A stretch of DNA of 64,000 nucleotides. Origin: Antitrichia curtipendula. Taxonomy: Eukaryota; Streptophyta; Bryopsida; Hypnales; Leucodontaceae. The notes below the pieces were generated by a model that was given only the letters and a program-made list of their open reading frames with translations, was not told the DNA's origin and did no database searches. Below, piece after piece: positions 1 through 12,968 of this stretch. A program made the translations under genes and the position numbers. The stretch is taken from the NCBI GenBank assembly GCA_951230915.1, contig OX579641.1, positions 2,356,001 through 2,420,000 of the forward strand. The letters are read 5' to 3'. Each line of letters starts with the position of its first letter. Position 1 is the stretch's first letter.

Positions 1-314
1 ACAAGAATAAGAAAATATTCACCTTCGATCATGTGGTCGAAGCTAATATTTCACATGTTTGTTATACACTTCTGATTTTTTTTTTAATATTGATTTGTAA
101 GTGTAGGCCTTTAAATTGCTAATGGATGTAGGTTGTCTTGTTTGTAGGAGAGTCTTTTTAGAGTGGTAGGGGTGCCACTGGTGGAGAATTGCATGGCCAG
201 CTACAACAGCTCTTTGTTTGCCTACGGCTAGGTTAAGGATTTATTAGTGGCTAAAGATTTTAGTTGTTGTGTTTCATTTTTGAATTTTGACTTAATTACG
301 TGTGGTTGTTGCAG

Positions 315-1210
315 AGTGGAAGCGGAAAGACTCACACAATGTTTGAGAACATCCATGGACCACATAATTGGGGCATGATTCCTTGAATATTTGATTACTT
401 TTTCAAATTGGTACCTTTTCTACTTGAATGATGAGTCTTTTGACAACCACATCCGTGCCCTAAATGTATGAGACATGTGAAGATTCAATAGGGAGGGAAC
501 TGAGGATGAGATGGTGTTCATTGAATTGTGTAGGCGAAAGAATAATATAAGGAGAAGAACTTGACGTTTTTGACTACGTAATCTTTCTTGAAAATCTACA
601 ACGAGCAAATTATTGATTTACTACGGCCTACTTCTATCAACTTGTATAAACAGCTTGTACAAATAGGCAGGCATTTGGAAGGTTTGATCGAGAAGGTGGT
701 GAATAGTATTGAAGATGTGATTCAGTTGTTTAGCCAAGTTGCTCCCACCACCCTTTTTATTGCCCAAAGTAGTGTTTATTGAATTTATAATTGTTTTTGT
801 TTATCCAGAAGTGCTCATGCAATCCAATGTTATCTTTTGTAGAGATTGACGGCCAAGAAAGTGTCGGCCACAAACTTAAATGTGGACTCTAGCCACTCTC
901 ATGTTATGTTCAGATGCATCATCCAAAGCAAATCAGATCACCATAACTCAGAGGTCAACTGTGTGCGTTTTTTGAATCTTGTTGACCTTGCAAGTTGTGA
1001 AAAGCATATTTAACAACTCCCAATTTTTTGCGTCAATTTTATTTTTTGATTGAAAGCATTGTATTTCTAATGAAATGACGTATGATTTTAAGTTAAAGGA
1101 CTTTGGAGTTGAAGGCAAGCAAGCGAAAAAATTTGCTTTTATCAACTTATCTCTATTCGTCCTTGAGTAAGTTTGGATGCTGACATTGAGAGGAGACTTT
1201 GTGACTTGAG
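315..1210 (+). pseudogene. Decayed kinesin motor-domain fragment (kinesin-12-like)
   Basis: The fragments read in order as a kinesin motor. An exon after a TTGCAG acceptor at 311-314 encodes the P-loop SGSGKTHTM, then GMIP, followed by an in-frame TGA at 384-386 where kinesins have an arginine before IFDY. At 582-645 comes SFLKIYNEQIIDLL, at about 675-738 LEGLIEKVVNSIEDVIQLF, and from 842 (after a TTTTGTAG acceptor) SATNLNVDSSHSHVMFRCII with NLVDLA (switch I and II regions). After KHI there is a TAA near 1012. Remnants of the next exon lie at about 1100-1160. Stops and lost blocks make it non-functional. Introns are retained, so it came by DNA duplication and not by retroposition. Placement in the phragmoplast kinesin-12 group is inferred from the SFLxIYNEQIxDLL and VNSxEDVxQL wording. 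It faces the coatomer pseudogene on the other strand. Confidence 0.75.
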
Positions 1211-1735
1211 TTAGTAATAGTACCGCTGTTTTATTCGCAAAAATAATGTGATTATTGTTGTAATAAATACAATAACACCCTTCAAACTCTACAATTTATG
1301 AAACAGATTAAAATTGTCCGGAATACAGTGCATCTTATTAATGTGATTATTGTCAGATTCATAATAATCACATTATCCTTACAAACAAAACAAACAAAAC
1401 AACAGTGCCACTCCTAACTCAAGTCACAAAGTCTCCCTTCAATGTCAAGCATCCAAACTTATCCAAGGGCGGACAGAGATAGGTTAATATAAGCAACTTC
1501 TTTCGCTTGCTTGCCTCTAGCTCTAGAGTCATTTCACATAAAATCATGCAACATTTCATAAAAAATACAATGCTTTCAACCAAAAGATCTTTTTGGAGCA
1601 AAAGCATTTGGAGGTTGTTAAACATACCTATCACAACCTACAAGGTCAACAAGGTCCAAAAATCGCACACAGTTGACCTTAAAGTCATGGTAATCTAATT
1701 TACTTTGAATGATGCATCTGAACACAACAAGAAAG
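880..1735. repeat. Long inverted repeat made of two kinesin fragments
   Basis: The arm at about 880-1225 and the arm at about 1395-1735 are imperfect reverse complements of each other. They share, for example, GGCAAGCAAGCGAAA and GACTTTGTGACTTGAGTTAG. The spacer of about 170 bp is AT-rich and itself holds AATGTGATTATTGT and an inverted partner (ATAATAATCACATT). Arm ends are approximate because they were judged by eye. A transcript through it could fold into a long hairpin. Confidence 0.7.
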
Positions 1736-1775
1736 CGGCTACAGTCACTCTCTCTCTCGTCCATTGAAAAACAAC
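1395..1775 (-). pseudogene. Inverted second copy of the kinesin switch II region
   Basis: Read on the minus strand this stretch gives VVFRCIIQSKLDYHDFKVN, then CVRFLDLVDLVGCDRYV. After a stop it gives a copy of the block that also lies at about 1080-1210 on the plus strand. It is plainly a sister of the + strand fragment: the same kinesin peptide, the same intron-like filler and the same flank, diverged by scattered substitutions and small indels. It lacks the P-loop and start and carries stops, so it is dead. Just upstream on its own strand (1745-1815) is a short duplicated GGACGAGAGAG motif. The segment sits between the kinesin fragment and the truncated coatomer pseudogene. Confidence 0.7.
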
Positions 1776-1946
1776 GATGTACATACTGCTGTCGCTTGCT
1801 CTCTCGTCCACTAAGAAACAATTAAATATTGCAGTGAATGGCCAATTATATATCGGAATACATGAGAAAGTCGATGAGCTCTTAGAGCTGTGCACTAACG
1901 GTTGGCAAGTACAAGCAACAAAACACATTGCGGGTGTGATATTTAC

Positions 1947-4900
1947 CTAACGTAGAGCCTCCATGTCAAGGCGATGCCAACAATCCTTTTGGTCAATCTC
2001 TTTAGCTGATCCCATCGATATTTCGGTGTTCCCACACTCGATAGCCAAGTTAAAGCGAGTTCGCTCATCCTTGACAAAGTGCAAAGCAACCTCCGGGAAA
2101 CCTCTCTGCTGCAAATATGCAATAATGGACTGCCCACAGAGTTGCAAGCTTTGGATCATTAGTAACACCTACAAAGCAAGAACCAGTTTCTTGATCGCAA
2201 CTAATAATTGGGGAATAAAAGCTAGTGGAGGCATTCAAGCCAGTGAAGATACTTAAAGAAGGGAAAATTGCATTTAAACCAATCATTCACTTGTCACGAG
2301 CCCTACATGTGGGTACCATATTGAAGAAATACAATGCAAATCGCTTACCTGGTCAAACTTGTGCTGTACAAGTGCTAGCTTGACTGTGTACTTGGTAGCG
2401 TCGATTTAGATAACCCGATTCTTGCCATCCCGGTGCAAGCAATAAATTGAATTTCCGCTAACTTTCCTGATGTACACCGGAACATGTAAAGTTCGGATTA
2501 TCCCACTGTCTCCATTCGGCAAGCAGCACTTGATGTGGTTGACTGTGGTATAAATGAAAACACCAAACTCATCGCACGCCCCGCTTTTCACATGAACAGT
2601 CTCATGAACTGCGCACTCCTGCACAAGCTTCTTGGTGGCCACAACTGTGGCATGTTTACTAAGCAGTGCAACATGCTCCATGTCACTTGACCAAACGACA
2701 TACTTCACAAAGGGAGTGCCGACTTCTCCCAGTGTGGCGCGTTGCTGCAGATCGAAAAGCACAACTTTGTCCTCTGACCTACAAAGCAAGTTTCCAGTTC
2801 CTCCATAAAAGATGACATCCGTGCTTGGAGATGGGAGAGTGACTTTCTTGGTCACTTCGTTTCTCAAATTCTTAATAAGAACCTATAGAATCAGACCAAA
2901 AAATTTCAGTGTTCATTTAGGATGACTGATGTAGGCGTCTAATCTTCTTGAGAATAAGTGAAATTCGTACTTCTTAGATGACGACTAGAATCCCCAAGAA
3001 CTCGAGTTTCTCGATGAAACTGTCATCTCGTGCAGGACAGTCATGAGGATATCTTGAAAGATGCAACATTGCACACATAGACTTCCTGTGCTGCACTCAC
3101 TACAGCAATCTCAATTTCTAGAAGCAATATTAAACTAACTCAAATATTCCTTGTTTTAGCATTGGAGTGTAAGATAATTACCTGGTTTGGTTTTTTGTCA
3201 AGTACAGCAAATCGGTTTCGCGCTACAAAAACTGCAGATGAACCTATCCCACGCTTTGACTTCTGAGCCGCCTCACTCCCACCAGAACTCTCCTCGGGGA
3301 TAAGGTAGAGTCGTAAGAACCACCATCAACATCCGTACAGAGCAAGACATCATTTTCTGCTGGATTGTAGGAGAGGGTCTGAGGTCCCTGGTTCAGTCCC
3401 ATGGCACCTGCTCGCCAAATAGAAATAAGAGCATTGTCCTTTGCGGCAGCAAAATCGTAAGTGCGGAAATAGCGCTCCTTCACATAGCACAGGGTGCCTC
3501 CTTCAACGGCAAAAGCAGACCTCTCTCTCTCCAACTTGAAGACGATCATTCCACTGTCACGACCAGCTGCAAGAAGATTCATGTCTGGATTAGCCGAAAG
3601 AATCCAGAACCGATCATGTTGCAAAGCCAAGTACGTGAACATGTGAGCGCACTTCTGAACCTCGTAGTGCAACTGCTTAATTAGTTTACTTACTTTAAGT
3701 GCACATAATGAGCATATACGTTAATGTGCAGTAATGATCAGCGGACCGGGTCTGTGGAGAACTCGGATCATCCCGCATCAACCGTTCCAGAGTCTCAAAT
3801 CTGCAGGTAAATATGAAACCATTTATTAATTGAAGCCCAAGGAGACCTTCACAATTTTCATTAATTAAATGAGTTGATATATTTTATACATGTCAACGTG
3901 ACCATGCAGAGTATCCACCTCCCATGCCTTGGTGTCTGCACAGCGTTCGCAGCGAATTCAAATTAGAGGGAGTCTACATCCGTGTGGACATAGTGAAAAT
4001 AATCCTTCCGCATTAGAAGGGCTCGATGTTCAACAAAGAGAATCGAAAAAACAATCTATCCATCAATGGATTGACAAGAAATGAGCACTTCAGGCAAGCC
4101 AGGTACCATTCATTCTCCACAATTTCACTTGACGATCATCCGCTCCAGATACAATAAGTGGCAAGCTGGGATGGAACGATGCCCAGTTGACACCCTTGTC
4201 GCGGCCTTCAAGCACATACTTCAGTATAGAGTCACCTCCTCCAAAAAGATCGGCGTCCATCTGCGTGAGACGAAGCATATCTTCACCTGGAGTCACGGAC
4301 TTCTTCTTCAATGCTCCAATATCCCACACTTGTACAGTCTGATCCAATGATGCAAACACCACTAAATCCTCTTTAATGTGAAACGAGGCGCACACCACGT
4401 AGTGGTTGTGACCTGTGAGTACAGAGATGCAAGTGCATGATTGCCAGTTCCAGATACGGATGGTCTGATCATCACTTGCACTCACAATCCGCGGGCTTTC
4501 GTGATGAAATTGCACTGTCCGGATGTAGTCGAGGTGGCCCAACAAAGTGAACAAACAGCGCCGCATCTTGTAGTTCCACACTTTGGTTTTATAATCATCA
4601 CCTGTAGACATCCCAAGCAGGTTGAAAACCATGATTCTACAATTCAAAAATTATCAGACCCATTCAGGACCCAAAAGAATTTCCCTGGGAGGGTACTCAC
4701 TTTACACAAGAGTCCCAACAAGACATACAAACTCTCACTGCTTTGAAGATCAATTCTTCAATACACTAGTTTCCAACAAATCATCAGCTCCATCGCGAAT
4801 AAAATACGAACTCTAACGCGAAACCACAGCGATTACTGACAAGAAATTCCCTGACGTTCGCAATCATCGCCGAGATCTAGCCTCGAATGAGAAATCTTCG

Positions 4901-5242
4901 AAATCTATGAAAACGCAGAGGTCAAATGAGAAGATGTGGTGACAAATACAGTGATTACACCAAAAACTGATGCATTCCAAAATGCCGATAGGCACCAGAG
5001 CACTCCAAAACAGTACAAAAACTCGAACCCTAACCTCCAGAGACAAACAGAGGCTGCGATGTGTGACGATGGACGCCCCGCACAGGTCCATCCTGCTCGT
5101 CAAATCGGTCGATGAGTGTGCCCATTCTGTAGTCCCAAAACTGAATAATACCGCTGTGCAAGCTGGCCAGGATCCATGGCCGGTGCGGGTGAAAGCTCAG
5201 GCCCTTCACTCGATTACTCTTCGTCTCGAACTTGGTCAACAT
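1947..5242 (-). pseudogene. Truncated, disabled coatomer subunit alpha gene
   Basis: Coatomer alpha is the large WD40 subunit of the COPI coat. Recognisable exons: 5035-5242 ([20 protein letters not shown], then the [19 protein letters not shown] block); 4107-4601 (WD repeats with [45 protein letters not shown]); about 3884-3935 (DTKAWEVDTLHGH); 3182 to about 3640 (HDRFWILSANPDMNLLAAGR, LNQGPQTLSYNP); 2349-2882 (NEVTKKVTLPSPSTDVIFYG); 1947-2168 ([20 protein letters not shown]). Most splice sites are intact GT-AG. Lesions: the WD segment normally between RGH and the HDRFW exon is missing or replaced; one base is lost near 3310 after GGSY, shifting the frame into the true LYLIPEES continuation; TAA at 2406-2408 inside NRVI-IDAT; TAG at 1947-1949 where the last exon codon is normally CAG. 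The C-terminal half of the protein is absent from the window. Confidence 0.9.
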
Positions 5243-7872
5243 TGTGCCTGAGGAGATTTCAAATCTCTGGCAGATTCAAGACAGTACAGAAGCAGAAATT
5301 CTTACACAGAGTGTCCAACCAAATCCCTGCCAATACTTCTCTCAGAGAAACAGTGAGAAAGAGAGGCCAAGCTCGCGTTTTTTTCGAATCCACCAAATCG
5401 AATTCCGTGTGTAAGATCTCGAACTACCAGTGCATCTCGCAACCCGACCGCAGCGTGAGGGAGCTCCTCCGAAGTGCTTGAATCGGTTTTCGACAAGCAA
5501 TGCACACCCGCGACTAACCTTATTCAGCCAGGGGCATTGTTCAATTTCTTTCGTTCCCAAAATATGAGGTATTCATTCATCGATTTCCAGAGTTTCATCC
5601 GTTTTCTACTCGCATTTCTGTCCAACCAGACATCGATTGGGGCTTTCACAGCAGTGATCTCAGAACAGATTCAGGGTTTTTAGCCAAATGTTCATTTTTG
5701 GAAGATTTTTAAAATTTTATACAAAGAGCATGAAAAAATTAAGTAAGAAATGAGCGAAATTTAGCCAGTTTTAGGATCATTACACAGCACCTTATGACAC
5801 ATTTGTAGCACCAACTACAAGTAAGCTACCTTACCTCCAGGAGTGCAATGTTGGGTAAGCAACCTATGGTAGGTAGAACCGTAGAAGGACCCAAGACCGT
5901 CAAAATAAGTAATTTAGCATAGTTGATGGCACCTTTCCTAAGATTAATATTTAGTAGTATCAACAAGTGAAAATCACAAATATTCAAAAAAGAAAAGAGT
6001 TTTAGGATGTCGTATGTAGTTTCTATGTTTTTTTAAAGTGCCAATTGTCTAGACCACCGAAACTATCCCATAGCTGTATCCAAATCTGAATTCTTCAAAA
6101 AAAAAAAAACATCAAATTAGAGTGAAGAATGTATCCTTTACATGAGTCAACCAATAAAAAATTAGCACTTGGCAGACACAATAACCAAAGTCTAGGGACA
6201 CAATTAGGTGCAGATTAGGGTACAAGACACAGAACATAAACACGAATATTAAATGTTTTTATCTTGAACCCATAGCAACATTTTTTGGTCTTCAATACTT
6301 TAAAAATTGTCTTGGAAGGACATTTCAATGACTCAAAACTATCACAAATTTTCAAAAGTATCCAATGAGAGGTGAGTTCTTTGAAGCAACAAATGAGAGT
6401 TGCAACAATTCATACATCAAAGGGGTTCATTCAAGGTGAATTTAGTGTTATATTTAGTATTTTAAGCTACCTTATTTTTCCAACTTTCACAATACATATT
6501 TTTGGAGCACCAAGAAAATTGGAAAAATAACACTTGAATGAGTTGCATTTATCTTGAGTTTGCTATTAATCTCATCAAATATTTTTGGTCATTTGACATT
6601 TGAGGTAGTGGGATTACTAAAGATGTTCTATATATAAGTGTTGTTATTTTAAATGGGGCATGCACTATATACACTACAAAAGTCATAGCAAGTAAAAGAT
6701 TAGTTTCTGATAGATGTAAAATTACTATGATCATTGGAAGAGCATTGAGGAAAAACTTGAATAGACATGAGAATATCTTAATTTAAACTTTGAATGAGTA
6801 AAAATAAATACATTCAAAAGTAAGCTAAATGACAAGAATTATAAAGGATTTTGGCAAATCATAGGCAAATGGTATAGCAAAAGTGTCAAACCATTTGCAC
6901 AATGTTCCTTTCTTGATCTCTAAAGTTAAAAAGCATTATACCTTTTCTTAGTGATGTAGAATGACATTTTTTGAATACACCAAAATCCATAATTATACCT
7001 TATGAAATTTTGTATTGGTGCATAAGAATTTTCAATCACTTACAAGAGACCAGAGTTTTCTCCACCCAAAAATCATATTTTTTTTAATGGCATTACAAAT
7101 TTGTGAAAAATGAAATTATAATGCTTTTCAAATGAGCACAAACTTAAAGAAGATTACTTACATGAACCATATTTTGGCCACTCCAACACCTATCCTACAA
7201 CCCAAAAATATAGCATTTGACCAAAACCACCAAAACTTTTCCATGGAATGGATTATAAATTACATCCACAAATCTCACATTTTTCCTTTTTGACAATTCA
7301 ACCCAAACATTTTGCATCTTGAAATGTGCCACAATTATTCCAAAAACAAACCAATATCCAGTAAGATCATTTGCAATCTAATTTGGATTTTTGTACATTT
7401 TGAGAATTCCATTGCTTCTCACATCACTACTAATAGGATTACTATTCAATCCTAATTAAATAGTGGATCACAATAATCAATGAAGAACTTATAAGAAATG
7501 ACCAATTATGTAATTTGGCACAACATTGAGGATACATTCACTACACTATATTGCTCAGAGCAGGGTAGACAATTCATGTTCTAAATTGGAGTACTTGCAA
7601 AAAGTGGACCTAGACAAATATTGATCATATATATTTTGGGGAGAGATATTGATCATATTTTTGGCACATGTATAATCTCCATTTGCTACTCAGTTTTTGA
7701 TCATTTTACTCAGTGAGAAAACCACAAGTTATGTTGGTTTTTGCCAAGACAAGTATCAAAGAAGGAAATTTTCATTGCATTGGGGTACGAATTTTGCAGT
7801 AGGTTACAGTTCACAATTTTGAACAATTTTATATATCTATGTGTGTATTTGAAGTACAATTTCTAAACTAAT
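5243..7872. other. Gene-free stretch upstream of the coatomer pseudogene
   Basis: From 5243 to about 5700 the base composition is still gene-like and may be the old 5' leader and promoter of the coatomer alpha copy, but no coding exon was recognised there. From 5700 to 7872 the DNA is AT-rich with stops in all frames. I see no gene, RNA or clear element. Confidence 0.5.
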
Positions 7873-8674
7873 TTAACCCCTAAAGGACTGAGGCCTTTTC
7901 CCATAAAGAAACATTTAAAATTGTCACTTCTATAGCAAAGAGTAAAAAAATTTGAAGACTAATTTTTTTGGCACATTTAACTATAGGATCTTACACCTAA
8001 CTAGTCTAAAAGTGTGTGGAAAAAATTTCACAAATTTTAACCACACAAATTGCAAGATATCTGTTTTAAAGTAAAAAAACAAGTTTTTGAGCACATTGTA
8101 CGATTAGATTATTTAACTGTGAATCTTCTTAACTTTATTTTTTTGTATTTTTGAAAAAAATATAAACGTAAAATTTAGGTTGTTTCTTACAACATGACAA
8201 CCATGGGAATTGAAAAATGTCAATTCCATATACAAATTTCTAATAATTTAGCATTTTGAATCATTCTCTATCTCTTTCTACTTACTATTTTTTCCTATAT
8301 GTTCTACAAGTCCAAATGATTTGAAAATCTTCAAGCATGGAGCAAACTTGCTTTGAAGAATAAATACAAAGAATAACCACCATTTTGGACATTTTTTCAT
8401 ACAAATGTGACCATTTGAAGCACAAATGCTTGATTTGTTGTAGGGTTAAAAAAAGATACTTGTCAACTCAAACACTAACATCTTGCAATCTACATCTTGC
8501 ACCAACTTACTACATCTTTCTAAAATTATTCCACATATTGAACCAACTTATTACAAGATCCTACGGTTAATTAGATGTGTCCTAAAATGTTTTTAAAAAG
8601 TTGGTACTTGAACTAAAAATGCAAGTTTTAGAGTGTTTTTGGTGAAAATATAATAGAAAATCTTTAGAGGTTAA
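7873..8674 (-). mobile_element. TTAA-flanked family A element, 794-bp core
   Basis: Starts TTAACCCCTAAAGGACTGAGG and ends in TTTAGAGGTTAA. Its first 200 bp match the end of the 922-bp copies that carries GGCCATTTTT..CAAAGAGTAAAAG and CACACAAATTGCAAGATATCTG. The distal end is degenerate and its interior differs from the 922-bp copies, so it is a sub-family or a rearranged copy. No transposase reading frame is present. Confidence 0.6.
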
Positions 8675-11600
8675 AGACCAAAAGATTTATAGAAAACCAA
8701 TATAAAAAGAGAACCTTGTTTCAAATCCATTCCAACAAATTTTATTCAAAAAATGATCACCGGGATCAATTTGTAAGATAAAATTATAAGATTGTTTCTT
8801 TTAATTTACTCCAAGGGACACCTTCTAAGGTCATATCTTAGCAATACTTTCTAGAATCACTTTTTAAGGTTATTTGCTAGGGACAACTCTTAATGTCATT
8901 CACTTCCTAAGGTCAATTCATTGGGTCTTTTCTTAGTCAATTCTTTTGGTCTAGTACTCATAAGTCAAGTGAAGTCAACACCTATAATCATCTCCTAAGG
9001 CTCGTCGTTAGGGTCATGTCTTAGTGACTCATGTCGACACCTCCTAGAATTAATGTTATGATATCCAAATTAAAACAGTCAAACCAAGGTAACAAAAAAA
9101 AATCAATTTTTAAAAATCATAGAAAATATTTATGTCTAATATATAAAAAGCTTAATAACCTTGATTCATTCCACTTCAATTGATGATGTAAAAAGGATTC
9201 AAAGAATCTAAGAATCCTTCCAAGAAAGTAATGTGTAAGTTTGGTTGTAGAATTTGATTTTTATATTTTTAAAGAAACAAATCCATGGGATTTAGATTGT
9301 TTGCTATAACAATCTAGCCAAGCTTTGGGAATTTAGGACTGACATGTTTCAGTTCCATCTTAAGGAAATCATTAAAGAAAATTTAGGGCTTGTAGAAGGC
9401 TGTTTGATTTTTGGTAGCAATGCAAATTTTAAAAAATTTAAAAAAATTTAAAAAAAATTAATTTATAAAATCATATAAAATTATTTTTAAAATTATTTTG
9501 CCACAATACTTGAAGTAATATATAAAAATATTAAAAATATTTTTTTAATCCTTTTTTTTAGAAATATTATTTTTTATTCCTACTTTTGCTATATTTGCAC
9601 TATTGCCAAAAGTCAAATGGCCCTTTATAGGCCCCAATTTTCTTTTAATATAACAATAAAAAGATTAAATTTTTTTTTGTGAACTTCCAATCTAATTTTT
9701 AATACAAGAAAAATTAATATGAAAATACTTAATTCAAGAAACATAACAACCTAATAGTTTGGAAGGTACAACTTTGTATGGCAAGGTACAAAACAAAATG
9801 GGTTTATTTTTACTTTAGATGTTGATATCTTCCGATCTTATAGTTAGATTTTATGAAATTTCTTCTACATATGTACATATTAGTCTAGTACAAAATCCAA
9901 CTATTGGATATGCAATAAACAATTTTTTTTTTTCATTTTTGTTCTTTGCACTAGAAAATATGGTTTAAGAGTGTTCTTTTTATAAAAGATAGTTATAGAA
10001 CTATAAAAATTAAATTTAAATTCCTTCAATCTAAAAAATGTTGTAATTATAAATATGACATCAATTTTTTTTTTAAAAGCATAAACTCAATCACAATCAA
10101 ATAGGAAGAAAATCAAGCAAATGAATAAATAACTTTATACCTCTCTCAAAAGGCTTTCAATGAATGTAAGCTCATTTTCTATGTCCCAAATATGTGTATA
10201 AAAATGAAATAAAAAATCTTCTTCCTTTTCAAGATATAATTTAGCTACTATGACCATTTATTAATTTTTATTTGCTCAATTTTTGCTCGAAACTTGCAAT
10301 AAACTTATAGAATTGTTGACGTCACTTTTTACACGCATCAATTGCCTCAAGATTTTACAAACTGATAAGTTATATGCAATTTTGTGTTAGTCAAGCCATA
10401 AGTAATTTGTGATGCCAAGTTTTTGAATTTTAGCCCTTTTATCTAGATTTTTTCACTTAAGCAAATAAAAATATTCCGGGCAATAAATAAATTATTGTAG
10501 AACATTTTATAGTTAATAAACTTTAAACCTTATTACCTTGTAAAAGGATCATTTATTCCTTGTTAGATAGTTCATAGTTGAATTTAAGCAAGTACCTATT
10601 TTCATATTTTAGTGAGATTTTTGGAACTTTTTTTGGAATGAGAGATTGTATCACCTTTCTCTCTCTTTATATGTTACCAATGGTTACCCCAATAGCCATA
10701 ATTATGATGCCCAAACAAAAAAAATTGCTTGGAGCTCAAGCAACTAAATACAAAAAGAAGATTCAAGAATTCTTTAAGAAAATTTTAAAAAAATCTTAAA
10801 TATATCAATCTTAATTGGAAATCTTTGAATCTTTTCATTTGTATTAGTGATGTGAATTGTGAAAGTTGTAAATTTTTTTATTTTATTTGCAACGATTTTC
10901 TAAAATAATAAATCTCCAAGATTTGTTTTTTTATTTCAATTTTTACATTCTTCAATAAACCAAGTCCTATAGGATCAAATAGTTTCCTACAAGAAAATCA
11001 CCACAATTAAGATTGACTCATATTTCTATTCCATTTCAAAGCTATTAACGACATTTTTTTCCCCATCATGTACTTACATCTACTTGATTAGTATTGAAAG
11101 AATGAAAGCTAAGTTTTGTTTTTTCCTTTAAATTTTTTCCTCTCCTTATGAAATTAATTTTCCAACATAATATTTTTATAAATTCAAAATCTATATTGCA
11201 ATTCTTTTTATATATAGAATTTAGAGTTTGACGGACTATTATGGCAAAGTGCAATAATAAGTTTCTCTTCTCTTTATACATTCCTATCTTGCACTTTAAT
11301 TGTTCAAAGTTTTTGAAGCTATTTCTACACAATTTTGTCCAAAATCATATGTTGGATATTTATAAAAGACAATTATTTGAAAATTTTCCTACTTACAATA
11401 GGACAAGAAATTTTTAAATGATTTTTGATGAATATAGTCATAAAACTTGAGGGGTTAAACAAATAGAGACCAACAAACTACACCTCTCTCCATCAGCTAC
11501 CTTGTTAACCAAATTCACCAAAATCATTGACATAGGTTAATCCCTAAATGTCCAGGGTCCTCTCTAAAATTGATAATTTGGAAGAAATCATTATAAAGTA

Positions 11601-12383
11601 CCATTTCGAAAAATATTTTGGAATTGATAAACAAATGAAAGCGAAAATTTTAAATTCCTTCAAAATTCGATTACAAGCAAAATACTATAATTTTTCAAGT
11701 GAAACTTGTTGGAATGGATTTAACAAGAAGTTCTCTTGGCACAATGATTTTTTGAAATTTTTGTGTTCTTTACATCTAATTATGACCTCATTTTTGCAAA
11801 TCCAATTTTGAACTAGAGTCAATGCAATTTTGGTTTGGTCAACCACTTGACATACTTTCACATTGTAATTTTAGAAAAATATGTACTCTAGTAACACCAA
11901 ATTCAACTGTTAGATAGGACAAGAACATAATAAAATGTCTCCACAAATTAGAATGATTTTCATCCAAGCAGCACCAAGAAAGAAACAAGAATATGAATCT
12001 ATTAATAATGTTATGTAAATTGCCCACAACTAACTCCGTCTTTTGCTGCAGAATAATTCTAAATAATGAAGTGAGAATGAAGTGAGAGTGTACCAACTTC
12101 ATTTTAGCAAATGAAAGAAAAATTCATTGCAAGAAAGAGAGTACACTGCACAACCTACCCAACCAGGCCCAGCACTGCGGACTGAGGGGACCCCCCAAGA
12201 ACCTGGACAACCGCTGTGTACCAACAACCAACCTTTTGATGGACTTCAGTTCCTATCATAGCCGGCTTGCATTGAGTAATTTGAATCCTCCACGGGACAA
12301 AATGTTCACAGCGGGTACATGGGGAGCGCCTGTACACACCGAAAATTATATATATATATATACATATATTTCCCCCAAAGAAT
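8675..12383. other. AT-rich gene desert
   Basis: Very AT-rich with many A and T runs and no convincing reading frame. Two sub-regions stand out weakly. 8815-9050 is rich in short degenerate CTAAGGTCA / TTAGGGTCA-like direct repeats. 12130-12340 is a GC-richer block with an open minus-strand frame (12155-12337) that matches nothing I know. A short TA run (12348-12362) follows. No gene is called. Confidence 0.5.
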
Positions 12384-12968
12384 TTAACCCCTAAAGTTCT
12401 ATTGTCCCTATGTGGGACAAAATGGATTTTGGGCAGGTTTCTATGATCTCAATTTTTACTGAATTTTTTTGAAACTTTTTCATAAGTTCAAAAAATTTAT
12501 TAGCTTTTGGGGAACATAATTTTTATTTCAATCGGTGCCTGGGAGCAAAAGTTACGCCACAATAACCTCAAAACAGGGGAGACCAGGCGACAAAAAAAAT
12601 TAAAAAAAAACTGAAATAAAAATTTAAAGATTTTTTCTCTTATAAATTATATTTTTGTCTAAACAGAAAGCTTCGATTCATTTCATTTAGATTATTGATG
12701 TGAAAGTTATGGAGCTTCTTGTTTTGCTAGCAATCAACGCAATTTCTTGAAAGAAATTTTTTTCTTTCAATTTGAATGCTAATATTTTTCAATCTTTATA
12801 GTCAAAAATCACAAAATTTTTACCATGTGATCTAAGACAAGTGTAGAACAAGATCCTACGGTTAGATTCTAAGAGAAAAAAAATTGATTTTTGTAGGTGA
12901 AAATAGTAGAAGTGGTAGTTTTGAGTGGTTTTTGACCAAAAAAAATGGCCTTGGGACTTTCAAGTTAA
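12384..12968 (+). mobile_element. TTAA-flanked family A element, short form
   Basis: Begins TTAACCCCTAAAGTTCTATTG, with the GTCCC..GGGACAAAATGG motif and GGGCAGGTTTC. It ends with the family's GGCCTTGG end motif followed by TTAA at 12965-12968. Interior blocks (GCTTCGATTCATTTCATTTAG, ATCCTACGGTTAGAT) are shared with the 922-bp copies, so it is an internally deleted relative. It abuts the next element at the same TTAA. Confidence 0.6.

Noticed and set aside
8815..9050. Short CTAAGGTCA-like repeats as a CRISPR or satellite array
   Set aside because: Units are irregular in length and sequence, with no constant spacer; a plant nuclear context makes CRISPR implausible.
12130..12340. GC-richer block as a structural RNA gene
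   Set aside because: I could not fold a tRNA clover leaf or recognise 5S rRNA or snRNA motifs by eye; left unassigned.
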